The notes under the pieces were generated by a model. The model did no database searches. It saw only the letters and a program-made list of their open reading frames with translations, and was not told the origin of the DNA. Shown in pieces: positions 17,716-27,643 of a stretch of DNA of 53,129 nucleotides. The DNA lies in NCBI GenBank assembly GCA_902789725.1, contig CADAPC010000009.1, forward strand, positions 1-53,129, written 5' to 3'. The stretch is from an uncultured Bacteroidales bacterium (GTDB taxonomy: Bacteria; Bacteroidota; Bacteroidia; Bacteroidales; Bacteroidaceae). Numbering within the stretch: the first letter of the stretch is position 1; every line of letters begins with the position of its first letter. Position numbers and translations under genes: made by a program.

Positions 17716-18537
17716 ATGAGATATACAGAAGAAATGATACTGCGCTCATCGAGCGGCTACTGTATGCCGTTTGAGGAGCCTATAAAGCAGGACGTGCAGA
17801 TGTCCTTGGGTTACGGAGAGCAGAAAAATCCCGTGACGGGAGAAACATTCTTCCATCACGGCATAGACTTCTCAGTGAACCATTACCTGCTGTCGGCGGT
17901 GGCAACGGGAACCGTCTCTGCCATTGGGTCGGACGCGGAGCATGGCATCTACCAGACCATCCGCTACGGCAAATACGAAGTGACTTACAGGCATCTCTCC
18001 AATGTCTTCGCCAACTTCTCCCAAAGCGTCAAGGCCGGTCAGACCATCGCCATCAGTGGCGACCTGCTGCACATGGAGGTGAGGTTTGACGGAGAGGAAA
18101 TCAATCCGTTGGAGTTCCTCACCATGCTCTACGGCAATATCAAGGCATTGGAGCACAATTCCCAAATGGGCATCAATGAACTGGACATGAACATCCCTTC
18201 ACCCTACGACACCGACCGTCAGGAGATAGAGGCATTGATGCTCCGCTTCCTTCCCTCCTACTTCGAGGACCTTCAACAAGGAGCATACTCTCTGCCCGAA
18301 CATACGGAGCAGTCGTTGAGAAACATCTTCTCGTTGGGAGCGAGCAAGCATTATTTCTACGAGACCATGCCGAGCATGGCTAATCCCTTGGGCATCGGCA
18401 ACCGCTGTATGCCTTTGGCGACTAAGGTGCAGAACCTGCTCATTGCCGACTTTCTCAACTATCTTGCCATGCGACATCAGGTATATCTCTCCACGATGGA
18501 CGAGGTGTTAAAAAAAAACTCCAAGAGCAAGCCCTGA
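17716..18537 (+). CDS. M23-like peptidase domain protein, zero-frame product
   Basis: A 273-residue protein without a signal peptide. Residues 30-130 resemble an M23/LytM fold: FFHHGIDFSVNHYLLSAVATGTVSAIG and YRHLSNVF. The usual second zinc motif HxH is replaced by LLHMEV, so activity is doubtful. The frame ends at TGA 18535-18537, but 18508-18519 reads TTA-AAA-AAA-AAC, containing the classical -1 slippery heptamer A-AAA-AAC in the correct phase. A -1 shift continues without a stop to 18842 (next entry). A real 9-A mutation or assembly error would also explain this. Confidence 0.65.
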   Translation: MRYTEEMILRSSSGYCMPFEEPIKQDVQMSLGYGEQKNPVTGETFFHHGIDFSVNHYLLSAVATGTVSAIGSDAEHGIYQTIRYGKYEVTYRHLSNVFANFSQSVKAGQTIAISGDLLHMEVRFDGEEINPLEFLTMLYGNIKALEHNSQMGINELDMNIPSPYDTDRQEIEALMLRFLPSYFEDLQQGAYSLPEHTEQSLRNIFSLGASKHYFYETMPSMANPLGIGNRCMPLATKVQNLLIADFLNYLAMRHQVYLSTMDEVLKKNSKSKP

Positions 18538-18842
18538 CGCATGACGGCATCATCGACCCTCTTGCCGACTTGGACGTGGATATCCAGAGCTTCGACATTC
18601 CGAGGATAGTGAGCGTCTATCCCGACCGGGCTGGCGTGAGATGGTGGACAAAGGCATGGTTCAATGGTAAGGAAGAGGGGGAACCCTCCGTGGAGATTGA
18701 GGAACGTATGGCCGTGCAGTTCATCCACTGCCAAGTGGACAAGGACGCATGGTTGGAGGAACACTATCCTAAGCAGATGGAGATATATCACAATGCCATC
18801 GAGCAGACAAAGGAACAGATATTACAGCAGTATAATATATAA
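18519..18842 (+). CDS. -1 frame extension of the M23-like gene
   Basis: About 107 codons open in the -1 frame directly from the A9 tract, beginning KLQEQALTHDGIIDP and continuing VDIQSFDIPRIVSVYPD, VRWWTKAWFNG and FIHCQVDKDAWLEEHYPKQ. It has normal coding character but no ATG near its beginning; TTG 18570 is the first nominal start. Joined to the upstream frame it would give a protein of about 375 residues. It ends nine bases before the next gene. Confidence 0.65.
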   Translation, partial: LQEQALTHDGIIDPLADLDVDIQSFDIPRIVSVYPDRAGVRWWTKAWFNGKEEGEPSVEIEERMAVQFIHCQVDKDAWLEEHYPKQMEIYHNAIEQTKEQILQQYNI

Positions 18843-18851
18843 ACAAGGTAT

Positions 18852-20651
18852 ATGGCAGTTAAGAACAGTCAGCGATTCGCAGAGATAGAGCGTCTGATGG
18901 GCGACTACTTCGGGTGTCACCTTGCCCCCGTGATGGGCAGGGTGCAACGGGACTTGTCCAACAGACAGGCAGACGAGATGCGAGCCTACTCCAACAGTAC
19001 GGCTGGCATCCTACGCTCATTGGCCACTGCCAATATGCCTGGTGATGACCCATACGCCACGCTGAAGATTACAGGCAAGTGGAACAGCAAGACCACCGAA
19101 GACTATCTGGCGATGTGCAAGGAGGCTATTGTCGGCAACAAGGATATGCAGCGTGACCTTGCCGTGATGGCTGAGGAATGGCGCAAGGCGGTGGTGACGG
19201 AGATAGGACGAGAGCGGTACGATGCACTCTCTAAACAACTCGGTTGTGATTTGGCATACGCCTATATCGATCACCGCATGGAGCAGCTGATGATAGAAAA
19301 AATGGTGAAAGACCGTATGCCAACATCTTCTGCCGACTATATCATCCGCAAGGCGGCACAAAGCAGTCTGTTCGGTCTGCCCTACGAACTGAACAAGTCA
19401 CCCCTTGCCGCAGAGATAGAAGCCAAAGGAGAGGCAGCCTATAAGCCCTCTCGAACAGAGAAGGCAGCGGGATGGGCAGCCGGAGCGGGTGCCGATGTCG
19501 TGGCCATGGGAGGGATTGGCTCATGGGCAACCTTCGCCAAGTTTGTCGGTATCGATATGGTGATGAATGTCGGCATGGAGCACCTAAGCAAGAAAGGTAG
19601 CAGCCAAGAGGTCTGTGTCGAGGAGTGTATCAGCAAGGGAGTTTTCGGTACGGGCACCAACGTCTTCGCCTCATTCCGCAAACAGGCAAAAGTCATCAAG
19701 AACCACGAGAACAGCTATATCAAGGCTACCAACAGCCATTTCAAGAACAAGATTCCCACGAGCAATATCACTTTTATGGATTGGACGAAACAAACCGAGC
19801 AGACCTCTTTTCCTTGGAACAAAGGTACGTTCCTTGACCCTCAGAGAAACGAAGCAACCAAACGTACAGGCAAGTACAAGGATGTGCCCTTGATAGTTGC
19901 GCCTGGACAGGAAGACGAGTATCTGGAGGTTAAGGCGAGACTGGATGCAGAGGCTGAGAAGGAGAAGAAGGCAGAACCGAAAGAAACTCCTGATTCATCG
20001 ACTGAAGAGGCAACACCATCTGTAGTCCAGCAGGAGGAAACAGCCTTACAAACAAACGAAAATGGATGGGACGGGCTGTTGCAGAGTTTTGGACTGAACG
20101 GCTTTTCAGACATCGGCAAGAACCTTGGTTATGTGTTGGCGATGCTGCCCGATGTACTGGTGGGACTGTTCACTGGCAAGACAAAATCGCTGAATATGGA
20201 CAATAGCCTCCTTCCTTTGGCCTCTATCGTGGCTGGAATGTTCGTGAAGAATCCTATACTGAAGATGCTGTTGATGGGTATGGGAGGTGCCAATCTGCTC
20301 AACAAAGCGGGACATGAGGTGCTGGGCAGGAAACAGCAGGAAGGCATTGCACCTACAGTTAGTCCTGCTGCATCTCGCATTCAGTACCGCCAATATCCTG
20401 ATGAACCACTCAATCCTCGTATCAGCAACCCGATGCTGCAAGGGCGGTGTCTCGTTGCCAACATTGACCATGTGCCTTGTACCATTCAACTGCCTGACAG
20501 TGTGATTGGGGCGCATCAGTCGGGGGCATTGCCGCTGAATACATTGGCTAACGCCATACTTGCCAAGAACGACCAGATGCGACAGATGGCAGCAATGCAG
20601 TACGAAGAGCAGGCACGGGAGAGCGTGGTGCGACCGAGGGGAATACAGTGA
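18852..20651 (+). CDS. Large transfer-operon protein with C-terminal hydrophobic region
   Basis: A 599-residue protein. Residues 1-190 are helical and charged; about 205-260 is glycine/alanine-rich (AAGWAAGAGADVVAMGGIGSW region) with an amphipathic or membrane segment; about 350-400 is a Glu/Lys/Ser/Thr-rich linker; about 420-490 holds hydrophobic helices (NLGYVLAMLPDVLVGLF, LLPLASIVAGMFV); the C-terminus is Gln/Met-rich. No enzyme motif seen. It may be an inner-membrane scaffold of the mating apparatus; family not recognised. Confidence 0.55.
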   Translation: MAVKNSQRFAEIERLMGDYFGCHLAPVMGRVQRDLSNRQADEMRAYSNSTAGILRSLATANMPGDDPYATLKITGKWNSKTTEDYLAMCKEAIVGNKDMQRDLAVMAEEWRKAVVTEIGRERYDALSKQLGCDLAYAYIDHRMEQLMIEKMVKDRMPTSSADYIIRKAAQSSLFGLPYELNKSPLAAEIEAKGEAAYKPSRTEKAAGWAAGAGADVVAMGGIGSWATFAKFVGIDMVMNVGMEHLSKKGSSQEVCVEECISKGVFGTGTNVFASFRKQAKVIKNHENSYIKATNSHFKNKIPTSNITFMDWTKQTEQTSFPWNKGTFLDPQRNEATKRTGKYKDVPLIVAPGQEDEYLEVKARLDAEAEKEKKAEPKETPDSSTEEATPSVVQQEETALQTNENGWDGLLQSFGLNGFSDIGKNLGYVLAMLPDVLVGLFTGKTKSLNMDNSLLPLASIVAGMFVKNPILKMLLMGMGGANLLNKAGHEVLGRKQQEGIAPTVSPAASRIQYRQYPDEPLNPRISNPMLQGRCLVANIDHVPCTIQLPDSVIGAHQSGALPLNTLANAILAKNDQMRQMAAMQYEEQARESVVRPRGIQ

Positions 20652-20733
20652 AGCCCGACAACAAAATTGTCGGGAACGGTGGCTTGGTAAGCCAATTATA
20701 GAATGTGATTGAGATAAACAAAAAGATAAAAGC

Positions 20734-23190
20734 ATGAAAGAGAAATCAGAATTTGAGAAGCGGACGGCGGAGAAGCAGGTGTCGCTGCTCACTGAGGCAC
20801 TGACGAGTGCGGTGGATGCCAAGGGACATTGGTTGAATGCAAGCGGCAAACTCTATCCGAAGCTCTATCCCAAGGGCTTTTCGGTCAGTCCGTTCAATGC
20901 CCTTGTCCTTGCCCTTGACTCCGATGCCAAGGGTTGCAAGAGCAATCTGTTTACGCAGTTCTCCGAAGCGAAGGCACGGGGTGAGAGCGTGAGGGAGCAT
21001 GAGAAAGGTGTGCCGTTCCTGTATTACAATTGGAATAAGTACGTCAACCGCAACAATCCCGACGATGTCATCACCAAGGAGGCATACGCAGAACTGTCGG
21101 AACAGGACAAACAGCAGTACAAGGGAGTGAAAAACCGTGAGATCCGTGTGCTGTTCAATATCGACCAGACGCTACTGCCTATGGCTAACGAAACAGCCTA
21201 CACTACGGCATTGAAGAAGGATGGCACGGTGGAGGATAGAGGTTATGGCGACAAGGAGGACAAGCAGCTGCATGGGTGCGTCAACGGATTCCTTCAGAAG
21301 ATGAAGGACAACCTCGTGAATGTACGTCAGGACGGCACGGGTGTGGCGCACTACGACACCGAGAAGGATGTCATCTACCTGCCACGGCAGCGTGACTTCG
21401 AGCACTACAATGACTATGTACAGGAGATGATGCGTCAGTTGGTGTCTGCCACCGGTCATCAGCAGCGGTTGGCACGTGAGGGCATGGTCATGAAGAACGG
21501 CAAAGCCCCGTCGGAGGATGCCGTGAAGAAGGAACGACTCATCACTGAGATAGCTTCGGGCGTGAAGATGCTCGAACTGGGACTGCCTGCCCGTCTGTCA
21601 AAGGACAGCCTTAGCATGGTGGACTATTGGACGAGGGAACTGAAGGAAGACCCTTGTCTGATTGATGCCATCGAGAGTGAGGTGAACGGTGCGCTGAAGG
21701 TGTTGAAGAAAGCCGAACTGGGTGAAAAGGTGGAGTATGCCACCGACCAGCATCAGCGAGAGACGGCGCAGATACAGGTGCAGTTGCCCAACCACTACTT
21801 CGTAGCAGACGAAATCAAGCAGCATCCCAACGAGGAGCAGCGTACTGTGGTCATCGTGCGTGATGATGCCAGCAAGACCGCCGATGTGGTGCTGCCACAG
21901 GGTGCATCGTTGGAGGTGAACAACGAGATCAAGGGCATGAACAAGCAACGCTTCACCAATGCCTTGCAGAAAGAGGGTTATGACAACGTGCGTTTCTACA
22001 ATCCCGACGGAGCCTTGGGCTTCCGTCCCGACGACAGTTATTTCGCCGACAAGAAAATCACGGTATCAAGACTGCGCAACTGGTCTATCGAAGACCTATC
22101 CTCGTTGGATGCTTCTGAGGCCGTAACCCACAGCCGTGACATCGGTTTCGACAATGTGCAGTTGGTAAAGGATGACAAGGAGCGGTGGGCATTGTACATC
22201 AAGCCCGAAGGTAAGGAGGGCTTTGCCGTCTATCCCGACAAAGGAGACCTCAATCATTTCTTCACCACCTTGAAGCAGTCGATGGACAACATCGAGCGTG
22301 TGCGTGAGGAACTGGCACAGAAGTATTATGCTATGGCAGAGGCGAAACCCGACCTGAAGGTGGACATCTTCGGAGGTAATGAGCAGGAGGTTGATTTGAA
22401 CCGCATCCAGCGTGTGGCAGTATTCCGTGCCAAATCGGGCGAATGCCTGTGTGCAGCCACTATTGACGGCAAGAAGTTGCAGCCGAGAAGTGTCAGTCCG
22501 TCACAATGGCAACGATTGTGGGTGGCTCCTGACAGGGATTCCTACAAGCAGAACCTTGCCGCCTCGCTGTTTGCTGATGTATTGCAGAAAGACAACAATG
22601 TCGAGCAAAGTACACAAGAGAAGCAGGAAGAAGCGACGGAGGTGAAGCAAGCGGAGACGGCAATTGTCGATAAGCATGATGAACAGAAGGAAGTGGTACT
22701 TAAGGAAGATAAAAGCTCTGAACAAAGGGAAGAGAAGAAACAAGAGGAAAAGAAAGAAGAAAAGAAGGATGAAAAGGCTGTCAAGGCTGCTGTCTCTCCC
22801 CTTGTCCAACAATATCTTGACTTGAAGAAGAAGCATCCTGATGCCATTCTTTTGTTTCGCTGCGGTGACTTCTATGAGACCTACAAGGATGATGCGGTGA
22901 AGGTATCCAAAATATTGGGTATTACGCTGACAAAGAGCAATGGGCGCAAGGATGATGAAGGCAAGCCGTTGGCAATGGCAGGATTCCCATATCATGCCCT
23001 CGACACCTATCTGCCGAAGCTCATTCGTGCTGGTGAACGGGTGGCCATCTGTGACCAGTTGGAAATGCCGAAGCAGACAACATCATCGAAGCGTGGAATT
23101 ACGGAGATGGTGTCACCTGGAAAAGAGACAGGAAAGCAGATGGCACAGGAAAGTCAAGAAACAGAACAACACACCAGTCTAAGGAGATAG
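20734..23190 (+). CDS. ArdC-like protein with degenerate zincin site and a C-terminal MutS domain I
   Basis: An 818-residue multidomain protein. Residues 1-180 resemble the ArdC/LtrC N-terminal ssDNA-binding domain ([55 protein letters not shown]). About 205-330 aligns with the ArdC zincin domain, but where HExxH should be it reads MRQLV followed by SATGH, so metal binding is probably lost. About 335-620 contains DUF3945/DUF4099-like repeats. A Lys/Glu-rich linker (630-685) leads to MutS domain I at about 688-780 ([52 protein letters not shown]). No MutS ATPase is present. Confidence 0.8.
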   Translation: MKEKSEFEKRTAEKQVSLLTEALTSAVDAKGHWLNASGKLYPKLYPKGFSVSPFNALVLALDSDAKGCKSNLFTQFSEAKARGESVREHEKGVPFLYYNWNKYVNRNNPDDVITKEAYAELSEQDKQQYKGVKNREIRVLFNIDQTLLPMANETAYTTALKKDGTVEDRGYGDKEDKQLHGCVNGFLQKMKDNLVNVRQDGTGVAHYDTEKDVIYLPRQRDFEHYNDYVQEMMRQLVSATGHQQRLAREGMVMKNGKAPSEDAVKKERLITEIASGVKMLELGLPARLSKDSLSMVDYWTRELKEDPCLIDAIESEVNGALKVLKKAELGEKVEYATDQHQRETAQIQVQLPNHYFVADEIKQHPNEEQRTVVIVRDDASKTADVVLPQGASLEVNNEIKGMNKQRFTNALQKEGYDNVRFYNPDGALGFRPDDSYFADKKITVSRLRNWSIEDLSSLDASEAVTHSRDIGFDNVQLVKDDKERWALYIKPEGKEGFAVYPDKGDLNHFFTTLKQSMDNIERVREELAQKYYAMAEAKPDLKVDIFGGNEQEVDLNRIQRVAVFRAKSGECLCAATIDGKKLQPRSVSPSQWQRLWVAPDRDSYKQNLAASLFADVLQKDNNVEQSTQEKQEEATEVKQAETAIVDKHDEQKEVVLKEDKSSEQREEKKQEEKKEEKKDEKAVKAAVSPLVQQYLDLKKKHPDAILLFRCGDFYETYKDDAVKVSKILGITLTKSNGRKDDEGKPLAMAGFPYHALDTYLPKLIRAGERVAICDQLEMPKQTTSSKRGITEMVSPGKETGKQMAQESQETEQHTSLRR

Positions 23191-23194
23191 GCTT

Positions 23195-24751
23195 ATGGGA
23201 AAGAACGCAGCGTATGCCGCACAATATGCGGAGGAAGCCAAAGAACAGATGCGGATGTATGGGATTCCTGCCTCCGTCATCTTGGCGCAAGCCATACTGG
23301 AGAGCAGCAACGGACAGAGCCAACTGTCGCGCGAATGCAACAACCACTTTGGCATCAAGGCTACGGCATCGTGGTTGAAGAATGGCGGAGAGTATGGAGT
23401 CTATACGGATGATAGGCCCAACGAGAAATTCTGTAAGTACAAAAGCGTGGGTGACAGTTATGAGCATCACTCGCAGTTCCTGAAGCAGAACAAGCGTTAT
23501 GCGCAGTGCTTCACGCTGTCGCCTGACGACTACAAGGGATGGACGAAGGGCATTGAGCGTGCCGGCTATGCCACGGGCGGCGGTTATGCTGCAAGTCTGC
23601 AGCGCATCATTGAAGCCAACGGACTGGACAAGTATGACAGTGAGGTGATGGCTGAGATGCGGGCAGAAGGTCGGTCGTTCGGGGTGGAGAATAATCCTCG
23701 TAGAGAAATGCCTGCTGCCCATGTACCGCAGTCTGCCGGGTATTCCTTTCCTGTGGAGCGAGAGGAGTTTCTCTTCATCACCTCGCCTTTCGGCAATCGC
23801 CAGGATCCGATGGATGCCACCAAGCAGCAGATGCACAAGGGCATTGACATCAAGACGAACCATGAGGCGGTGTTGGCCACGGAGAACGGCGGCAAGGTGG
23901 TGGCGGTGAACCATAATGCGAACACGGCAGGAGGGAAATCCGTCACCGTGGAATACAGCCGTGAGGATGGCAGCAAGGTGCAATGCTCCTACCTGCATCT
24001 GTCTGACATAGCAGTAAAGGTAGGTGACGTGGTTAATGCCAGTCAGAAGTTGGGGGTGTCGGGAAATACCGGCACCAGAACCACTGGCGAGCATCTGCAT
24101 TTCGGAGTGAAGAGTGTATCGGCTGACGGCTCAAAAAGGGATATGGATCCAGCCGCTTATCTGGCAGAAATCGGACAGAAAGGCAACATCAAGCTACAGG
24201 CCCTGCATAACGGCAATGACCTGTTGGCAAAATACAAGAGCAATGCGCCACAGGAGCAGAAGGTTTCGTCGGAGGACTGGATGAAGAAAATCCTTTCCTC
24301 GGAGGACAGCGGCGTGGGCATTTCGGGAACGAATGACCCTATACTCGACATGGCGATGACCACCTTCATGTCGCTGATGATGTTGGCAGCGCAGATTGAC
24401 AGCAATGATGAGGAACGACAAAAAGGACTTATCTCTGCCATGGCAGCCAACCGGCTCGTAGATTTGACCTCGCTTGTTCCAGGCATGAGGCAATGCACCA
24501 TTACTGTGGGTGAGAACGGCAAGACTGTGCTTCATGCAGAGAGCGGTACGGTGAAGATTGACCGTGAACTGACCTCCTCGGAGATGAACCGCCTGTCGCT
24601 CATTTTGGGCAATGCCAATCTGTCGGAAGAAAGCAAACGGACGAAGATTGCGGGAATGGTGACAGGCATCGTGGCGACACAGCAGGCTTCGCAGAACTTC
24701 GAGCAAGGGATGGAGGCTGAGAGTCAACAACAAAATCTGCAAAGGAAATGA
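23195..24751 (+). CDS. Bifunctional muralysin: glucosaminidase plus M23 peptidase
   Basis: A 518-residue protein. Residues 10-145 form a FlgJ-like glucosaminidase domain (YGIPASVILAQAILESSNGQSQLS with the catalytic-type glutamate, then NNHFGIKA). Residues 185-330 form an M23 domain with HKGIDIK, YLHLSD and GEHLHFGV, all zinc ligands present. The remainder (340-518) has a hydrophobic segment (about 385-400, MAMTTFMSLMMLAAQI) and an unknown C-terminal domain. Two activities would cut both glycan and peptide during mating-channel assembly. No classical signal peptide, as for some T4SS transglycosylases. Confidence 0.85.
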   Translation: MGKNAAYAAQYAEEAKEQMRMYGIPASVILAQAILESSNGQSQLSRECNNHFGIKATASWLKNGGEYGVYTDDRPNEKFCKYKSVGDSYEHHSQFLKQNKRYAQCFTLSPDDYKGWTKGIERAGYATGGGYAASLQRIIEANGLDKYDSEVMAEMRAEGRSFGVENNPRREMPAAHVPQSAGYSFPVEREEFLFITSPFGNRQDPMDATKQQMHKGIDIKTNHEAVLATENGGKVVAVNHNANTAGGKSVTVEYSREDGSKVQCSYLHLSDIAVKVGDVVNASQKLGVSGNTGTRTTGEHLHFGVKSVSADGSKRDMDPAAYLAEIGQKGNIKLQALHNGNDLLAKYKSNAPQEQKVSSEDWMKKILSSEDSGVGISGTNDPILDMAMTTFMSLMMLAAQIDSNDEERQKGLISAMAANRLVDLTSLVPGMRQCTITVGENGKTVLHAESGTVKIDRELTSSEMNRLSLILGNANLSEESKRTKIAGMVTGIVATQQASQNFEQGMEAESQQQNLQRK

Positions 24752-24930
24752 AAAGGATAGCAAGTCATCTGTGTACATTGCTGGTGGGTATGGTAGCTGT
24801 GGCAGGACACTTCATGCTTACCCAATGGCTTTTCGGTCAGACCGTGGCCATCATCTATCTCGGCTTCCAACTTATCATAGCAGCGTGGATAGTCTATGAA
24901 CTGATACGTGCGCTAGTATATGATGATTGA
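24748..24930 (+). CDS. Small two-helix membrane protein
   Basis: A 60-residue protein with two hydrophobic helices (about 8-25 and 32-52), coupled to the muralysin gene by ATGA. It resembles the 62-residue protein at 8138. Probably a small inner-membrane component of the transfer apparatus. Confidence 0.6.
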   Translation: MKRIASHLCTLLVGMVAVAGHFMLTQWLFGQTVAIIYLGFQLIIAAWIVYELIRALVYDD

Positions 24931-25002
24931 AAAGAGATTATTGTCATTGCTAAGACATTTCACTTGGACGATGGATATGTATAATTCAAATAGTATCGAG
25001 CA

Positions 25003-25608
25003 ATGATCAAATGTAATGTAACAGTGTGCGGAACGGTCAGCAAGGCTGCGACCTGCCGCACGAACAAGGAGGGCAAGGCATTCGTGAGCTTTGCCATGAA
25101 CGTAGTCATTCCAGCGAAGAGCGGGATTAACAAGACCATCGAGGTGTCGGTCATCAAAGATGGGACACTGACGGAGGTGGGCAGCTGCAACATCGGCGAA
25201 CGCATTGAGGTAGCCGGTGTATTGGTACCAAGAAAATGGGGCGATGTCCTTTATTTCAACCTGTCGGCAAGCAGCATCAGCCACCAGCCTGACGAGGCAG
25301 AGGACTGCATCAAGGGCGTGATGGAGTTCCGCGGCAAGGTGGGCAAGAGCATTGAGGACAAGACGGACAAGAATGGTGTGCCGTACTGCCAGTTCTCCGC
25401 TTTCAGCGCAGAGAAAGTACAGGACGGATTTGAATACATCTGGGTAAGTTTCTTCCTATTCGATGGCAAATGCGAGGCATGGCTGCAACCAGGCGTGAAA
25501 GCGAACATCAAAGGGGCATTGTCTGTCAGTGTCTTCAATGACAAACTGGACTTCTCCTGCCGAGTGTCTGAAATGAGCGAATATGTTCCGCAGCCCTATA
25601 ATGGTTAA
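25003..25608 (+). CDS. OB-fold single-stranded-DNA-binding-like protein
   Basis: A 201-residue protein built of two OB-like halves. The first (1-95: CNVTVCGTVSKAATCRTNKEGKAFVSFAMNV, IEVAGVLVPR) and second (105-190: VMEFRGKVGKSIEDKTDKNGVPYCQFSAF, ANIKGALSV) resemble divergent SSB domains. There is no acidic SSB tail. It lies directly before the ArdC gene, consistent with protecting incoming ssDNA. Confidence 0.65.
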   Translation: MIKCNVTVCGTVSKAATCRTNKEGKAFVSFAMNVVIPAKSGINKTIEVSVIKDGTLTEVGSCNIGERIEVAGVLVPRKWGDVLYFNLSASSISHQPDEAEDCIKGVMEFRGKVGKSIEDKTDKNGVPYCQFSAFSAEKVQDGFEYIWVSFFLFDGKCEAWLQPGVKANIKGALSVSVFNDKLDFSCRVSEMSEYVPQPYNG

Positions 25609-25614
25609 TTGACT

Positions 25615-27537
25615 ATGGGAAAGCCTTATGCTAAGGAAGGTCCGAGTGCCGAAGACAAGGCACTCGACCTGTTTGCCGATATGATGATTGAGCGTATTCA
25701 GTCGCTGTCGGGCAAAGACGGATGGAAAAAGCCCTGGTTTACTGAAGGTGCGTTGCAATGGCCGAAAAACCTGAACGGACGAGAATATAATGGCATGAAC
25801 GCTATGATGTTGCTCCTGCATTGCGAGAAGGAGGGTTACAAGATTCCTCGCTTCTGTACCTTCGACCGCATACAGCAGTTTAACAAAACTGGCAAGAAAG
25901 ACGAGGAACAGAAGCCCCGTGTGTCAGTACTGAAAGGTGAGCATTCTTTCCCCGTGATGCTCACCACGTTTACGGTGGTCAATAAGGAAACAAAGGAACA
26001 CATCAAGTGGGAGGACTACAAACTGCTCTCTCAGGAAGAGCGCGAAAAGTACAATGTATATCCAAAGCTTCAGACTTACCATGTCTTCAATGTGGCGCAG
26101 ACCAACCTGAAGGAGGTCAGACCAGAGTTTTGGGAGAAACTGGAACAGGAATACTCGATGCCCAAGGTAGAGAAGGACGAGCAGTTTGCCTTTGAACCCG
26201 TGGATAGGATGATAGCGGACAACCGTTGGATATGTCCCATCAAACCGATGTTCGGTGATTCCGCCTATTTCTCCATCAGCAAGAATGAGATTGTGATGCC
26301 TGAGAAAAGGCAGTTCAAGGATGGGGAGTCTTTCTACTCGAACCTTTTCCACGAGATGGGACACTCCACGGGTGCGGAGGGACAGTTAGACCGCATCAAG
26401 CCCGCTACCTTCGGCTCGGCAGAGTATGCACGCGAGGAACTGGTGGCAGAACTGACGGCTGCGCTGACCGCTCAGCGGTATGGCATGACAAAGCATCTGA
26501 AAGGAGATTCGGCTGCCTATTTGAAGTCTTGGCTGGATTCGCTGAAGGAGTCGCCGCAGTTCATCAAGACCACGCTACTCGATGTGAAAAAAGCTACCTC
26601 AATGCTCACGCAGCATATCGACAAGATTGCTATGGAGATAGACCAGGAGAAAAAGGCTGAGCAGGAAAACGGGCAAGGGAAAAGTTATCTATCCATAGAT
26701 GACGGCGACCATGCAGTCTTGGCATATAATGGTTCTGCTGTATATATCCAGCATCATGAGAAGGAGGACTCTGTAAAGATTGCTGTGCCGACGAGTAACG
26801 GTCTGGAAGTGAAACTCTCTGTTCCTTACGACCACGGCAAAGACCTTGACACCAATTATCAGGAGGCTTTTGCCCAGTACAAAAGCCTGACAGAGCCTTC
26901 ACAATCGAAAGAAAACGTCTATTATGCCTCCATCGCCTATCTCCAATCAACGGATGACACATCGGAACTGGATAAGCTAAAGGAGAAAGGTGACTATCAA
27001 GGACTGCTGACGCTTGCCAAGGAATACTATGACGGGAACGGCATGGACGAGGAGCAGACCTACAGGAAGCCGTGCCAGAACAGAGGCGATGACCTGCTAA
27101 TAGAGGACAAGGACTTTGCAGTGGTCTATAACGGGAGTGTCGGCGGTACGTATGAGGTGTTCCTGAAGCATACGGAGCAAGAAGTGCGTGACCATATCAC
27201 TCGCTATGGCATAGGACGTGCCAGTGAGGACGTGAAGGCTGTGGCGAGGGAGATGACCGCCGAAGAGTTTTCGGAATTGGCGCAGCGAAAAATGCCGATA
27301 TTCCAAATGCCGAATGGTGGTTTGCTGAACCTGCAATATAACAAGGATAAGGATAGCCTGGATGTGGGGACTGTGACCAATGCAGGACTCTCTGTGAAGC
27401 ATACCTTTCCTTTCAGCCACAACCATTCTATGGACGCAAACATCAGCTCTGCGTATGAGCAACTGCTTGACATGGAGGAGTACCAGAAGGAAGAGGTACA
27501 AGAGGAGCACGTTGCCAAGTCCGCTTTCCGAAGATGA
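25615..27537 (+). CDS. ardC: ArdC-family antirestriction protein with zinc metalloprotease domain
   Basis: A 640-residue protein. Residues 10-110 match the ArdC N-terminal ssDNA-binding domain (WKKPWFTEGALQWPKNLNGREYNGMNAMML). Residues 195-310 form the zincin domain with HEMGH at 246-250 and the STGAEGQLDR continuation; this keeps the metal ligands lost in the protein at 20734. The C-terminal half (345-640) has two DUF3945-like repeats (AVLAYNGSAVYIQHHE, AVVYNGSVGGTYEVFLKHTEQ). ArdC proteins protect incoming plasmid DNA from restriction. ATG 25615 is preferred over TTG 25609. It ends the rightward operon. Confidence 0.85.
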   Translation: MGKPYAKEGPSAEDKALDLFADMMIERIQSLSGKDGWKKPWFTEGALQWPKNLNGREYNGMNAMMLLLHCEKEGYKIPRFCTFDRIQQFNKTGKKDEEQKPRVSVLKGEHSFPVMLTTFTVVNKETKEHIKWEDYKLLSQEEREKYNVYPKLQTYHVFNVAQTNLKEVRPEFWEKLEQEYSMPKVEKDEQFAFEPVDRMIADNRWICPIKPMFGDSAYFSISKNEIVMPEKRQFKDGESFYSNLFHEMGHSTGAEGQLDRIKPATFGSAEYAREELVAELTAALTAQRYGMTKHLKGDSAAYLKSWLDSLKESPQFIKTTLLDVKKATSMLTQHIDKIAMEIDQEKKAEQENGQGKSYLSIDDGDHAVLAYNGSAVYIQHHEKEDSVKIAVPTSNGLEVKLSVPYDHGKDLDTNYQEAFAQYKSLTEPSQSKENVYYASIAYLQSTDDTSELDKLKEKGDYQGLLTLAKEYYDGNGMDEEQTYRKPCQNRGDDLLIEDKDFAVVYNGSVGGTYEVFLKHTEQEVRDHITRYGIGRASEDVKAVAREMTAEEFSELAQRKMPIFQMPNGGLLNLQYNKDKDSLDVGTVTNAGLSVKHTFPFSHNHSMDANISSAYEQLLDMEEYQKEEVQEEHVAKSAFRR

Positions 27538-27540
27538 GAG

Positions 27541-27600
27541 TAGTATCGTAGTATATACTAATCGTAGGCTTTACTACTCATAGTAGGTACTAACAATAGT
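27541..27600. repeat. TAGTA/TACTA cluster 1, putative partition or regulatory sites
   Basis: Contains TACTAATCGTAG at 27556-27567 (the reverse complement is CTACGATTAGTA) and CTACTCATAGTA at 27574-27585, the same 12-bp motif as beside the parA operon at 43.3 and 44.4-44.5 kb. Starts are 18 bases apart. Confidence 0.6.
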
Positions 27601-27640
27601 CAGCCGCAAGGAGTAATGTCCCTGCGGCTGATTTAATTTG
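27601..27640. terminator. Hairpin terminator between convergent operons
   Basis: CAGCCGCA (27601-27608) pairs with TGCGGCTG (27623-27630) and is followed by ATTTAATTT. It can end the rightward transfer operon and perhaps the leftward DUF2958 operon. Confidence 0.7.
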
Positions 27641-27643
27641 GGG

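Noticed and set aside
18570..18842. Independent gene starting at TTG 18570
   Set aside because: The frame is open and coding-like back to the A tract without an ATG; the in-phase slippery heptamer gives a simpler explanation.
27541..27600. Rho-independent terminator made from the TAGTA repeats
   Set aside because: The repeats form no long stem with a T tail; the real hairpin is at 27601-27630.
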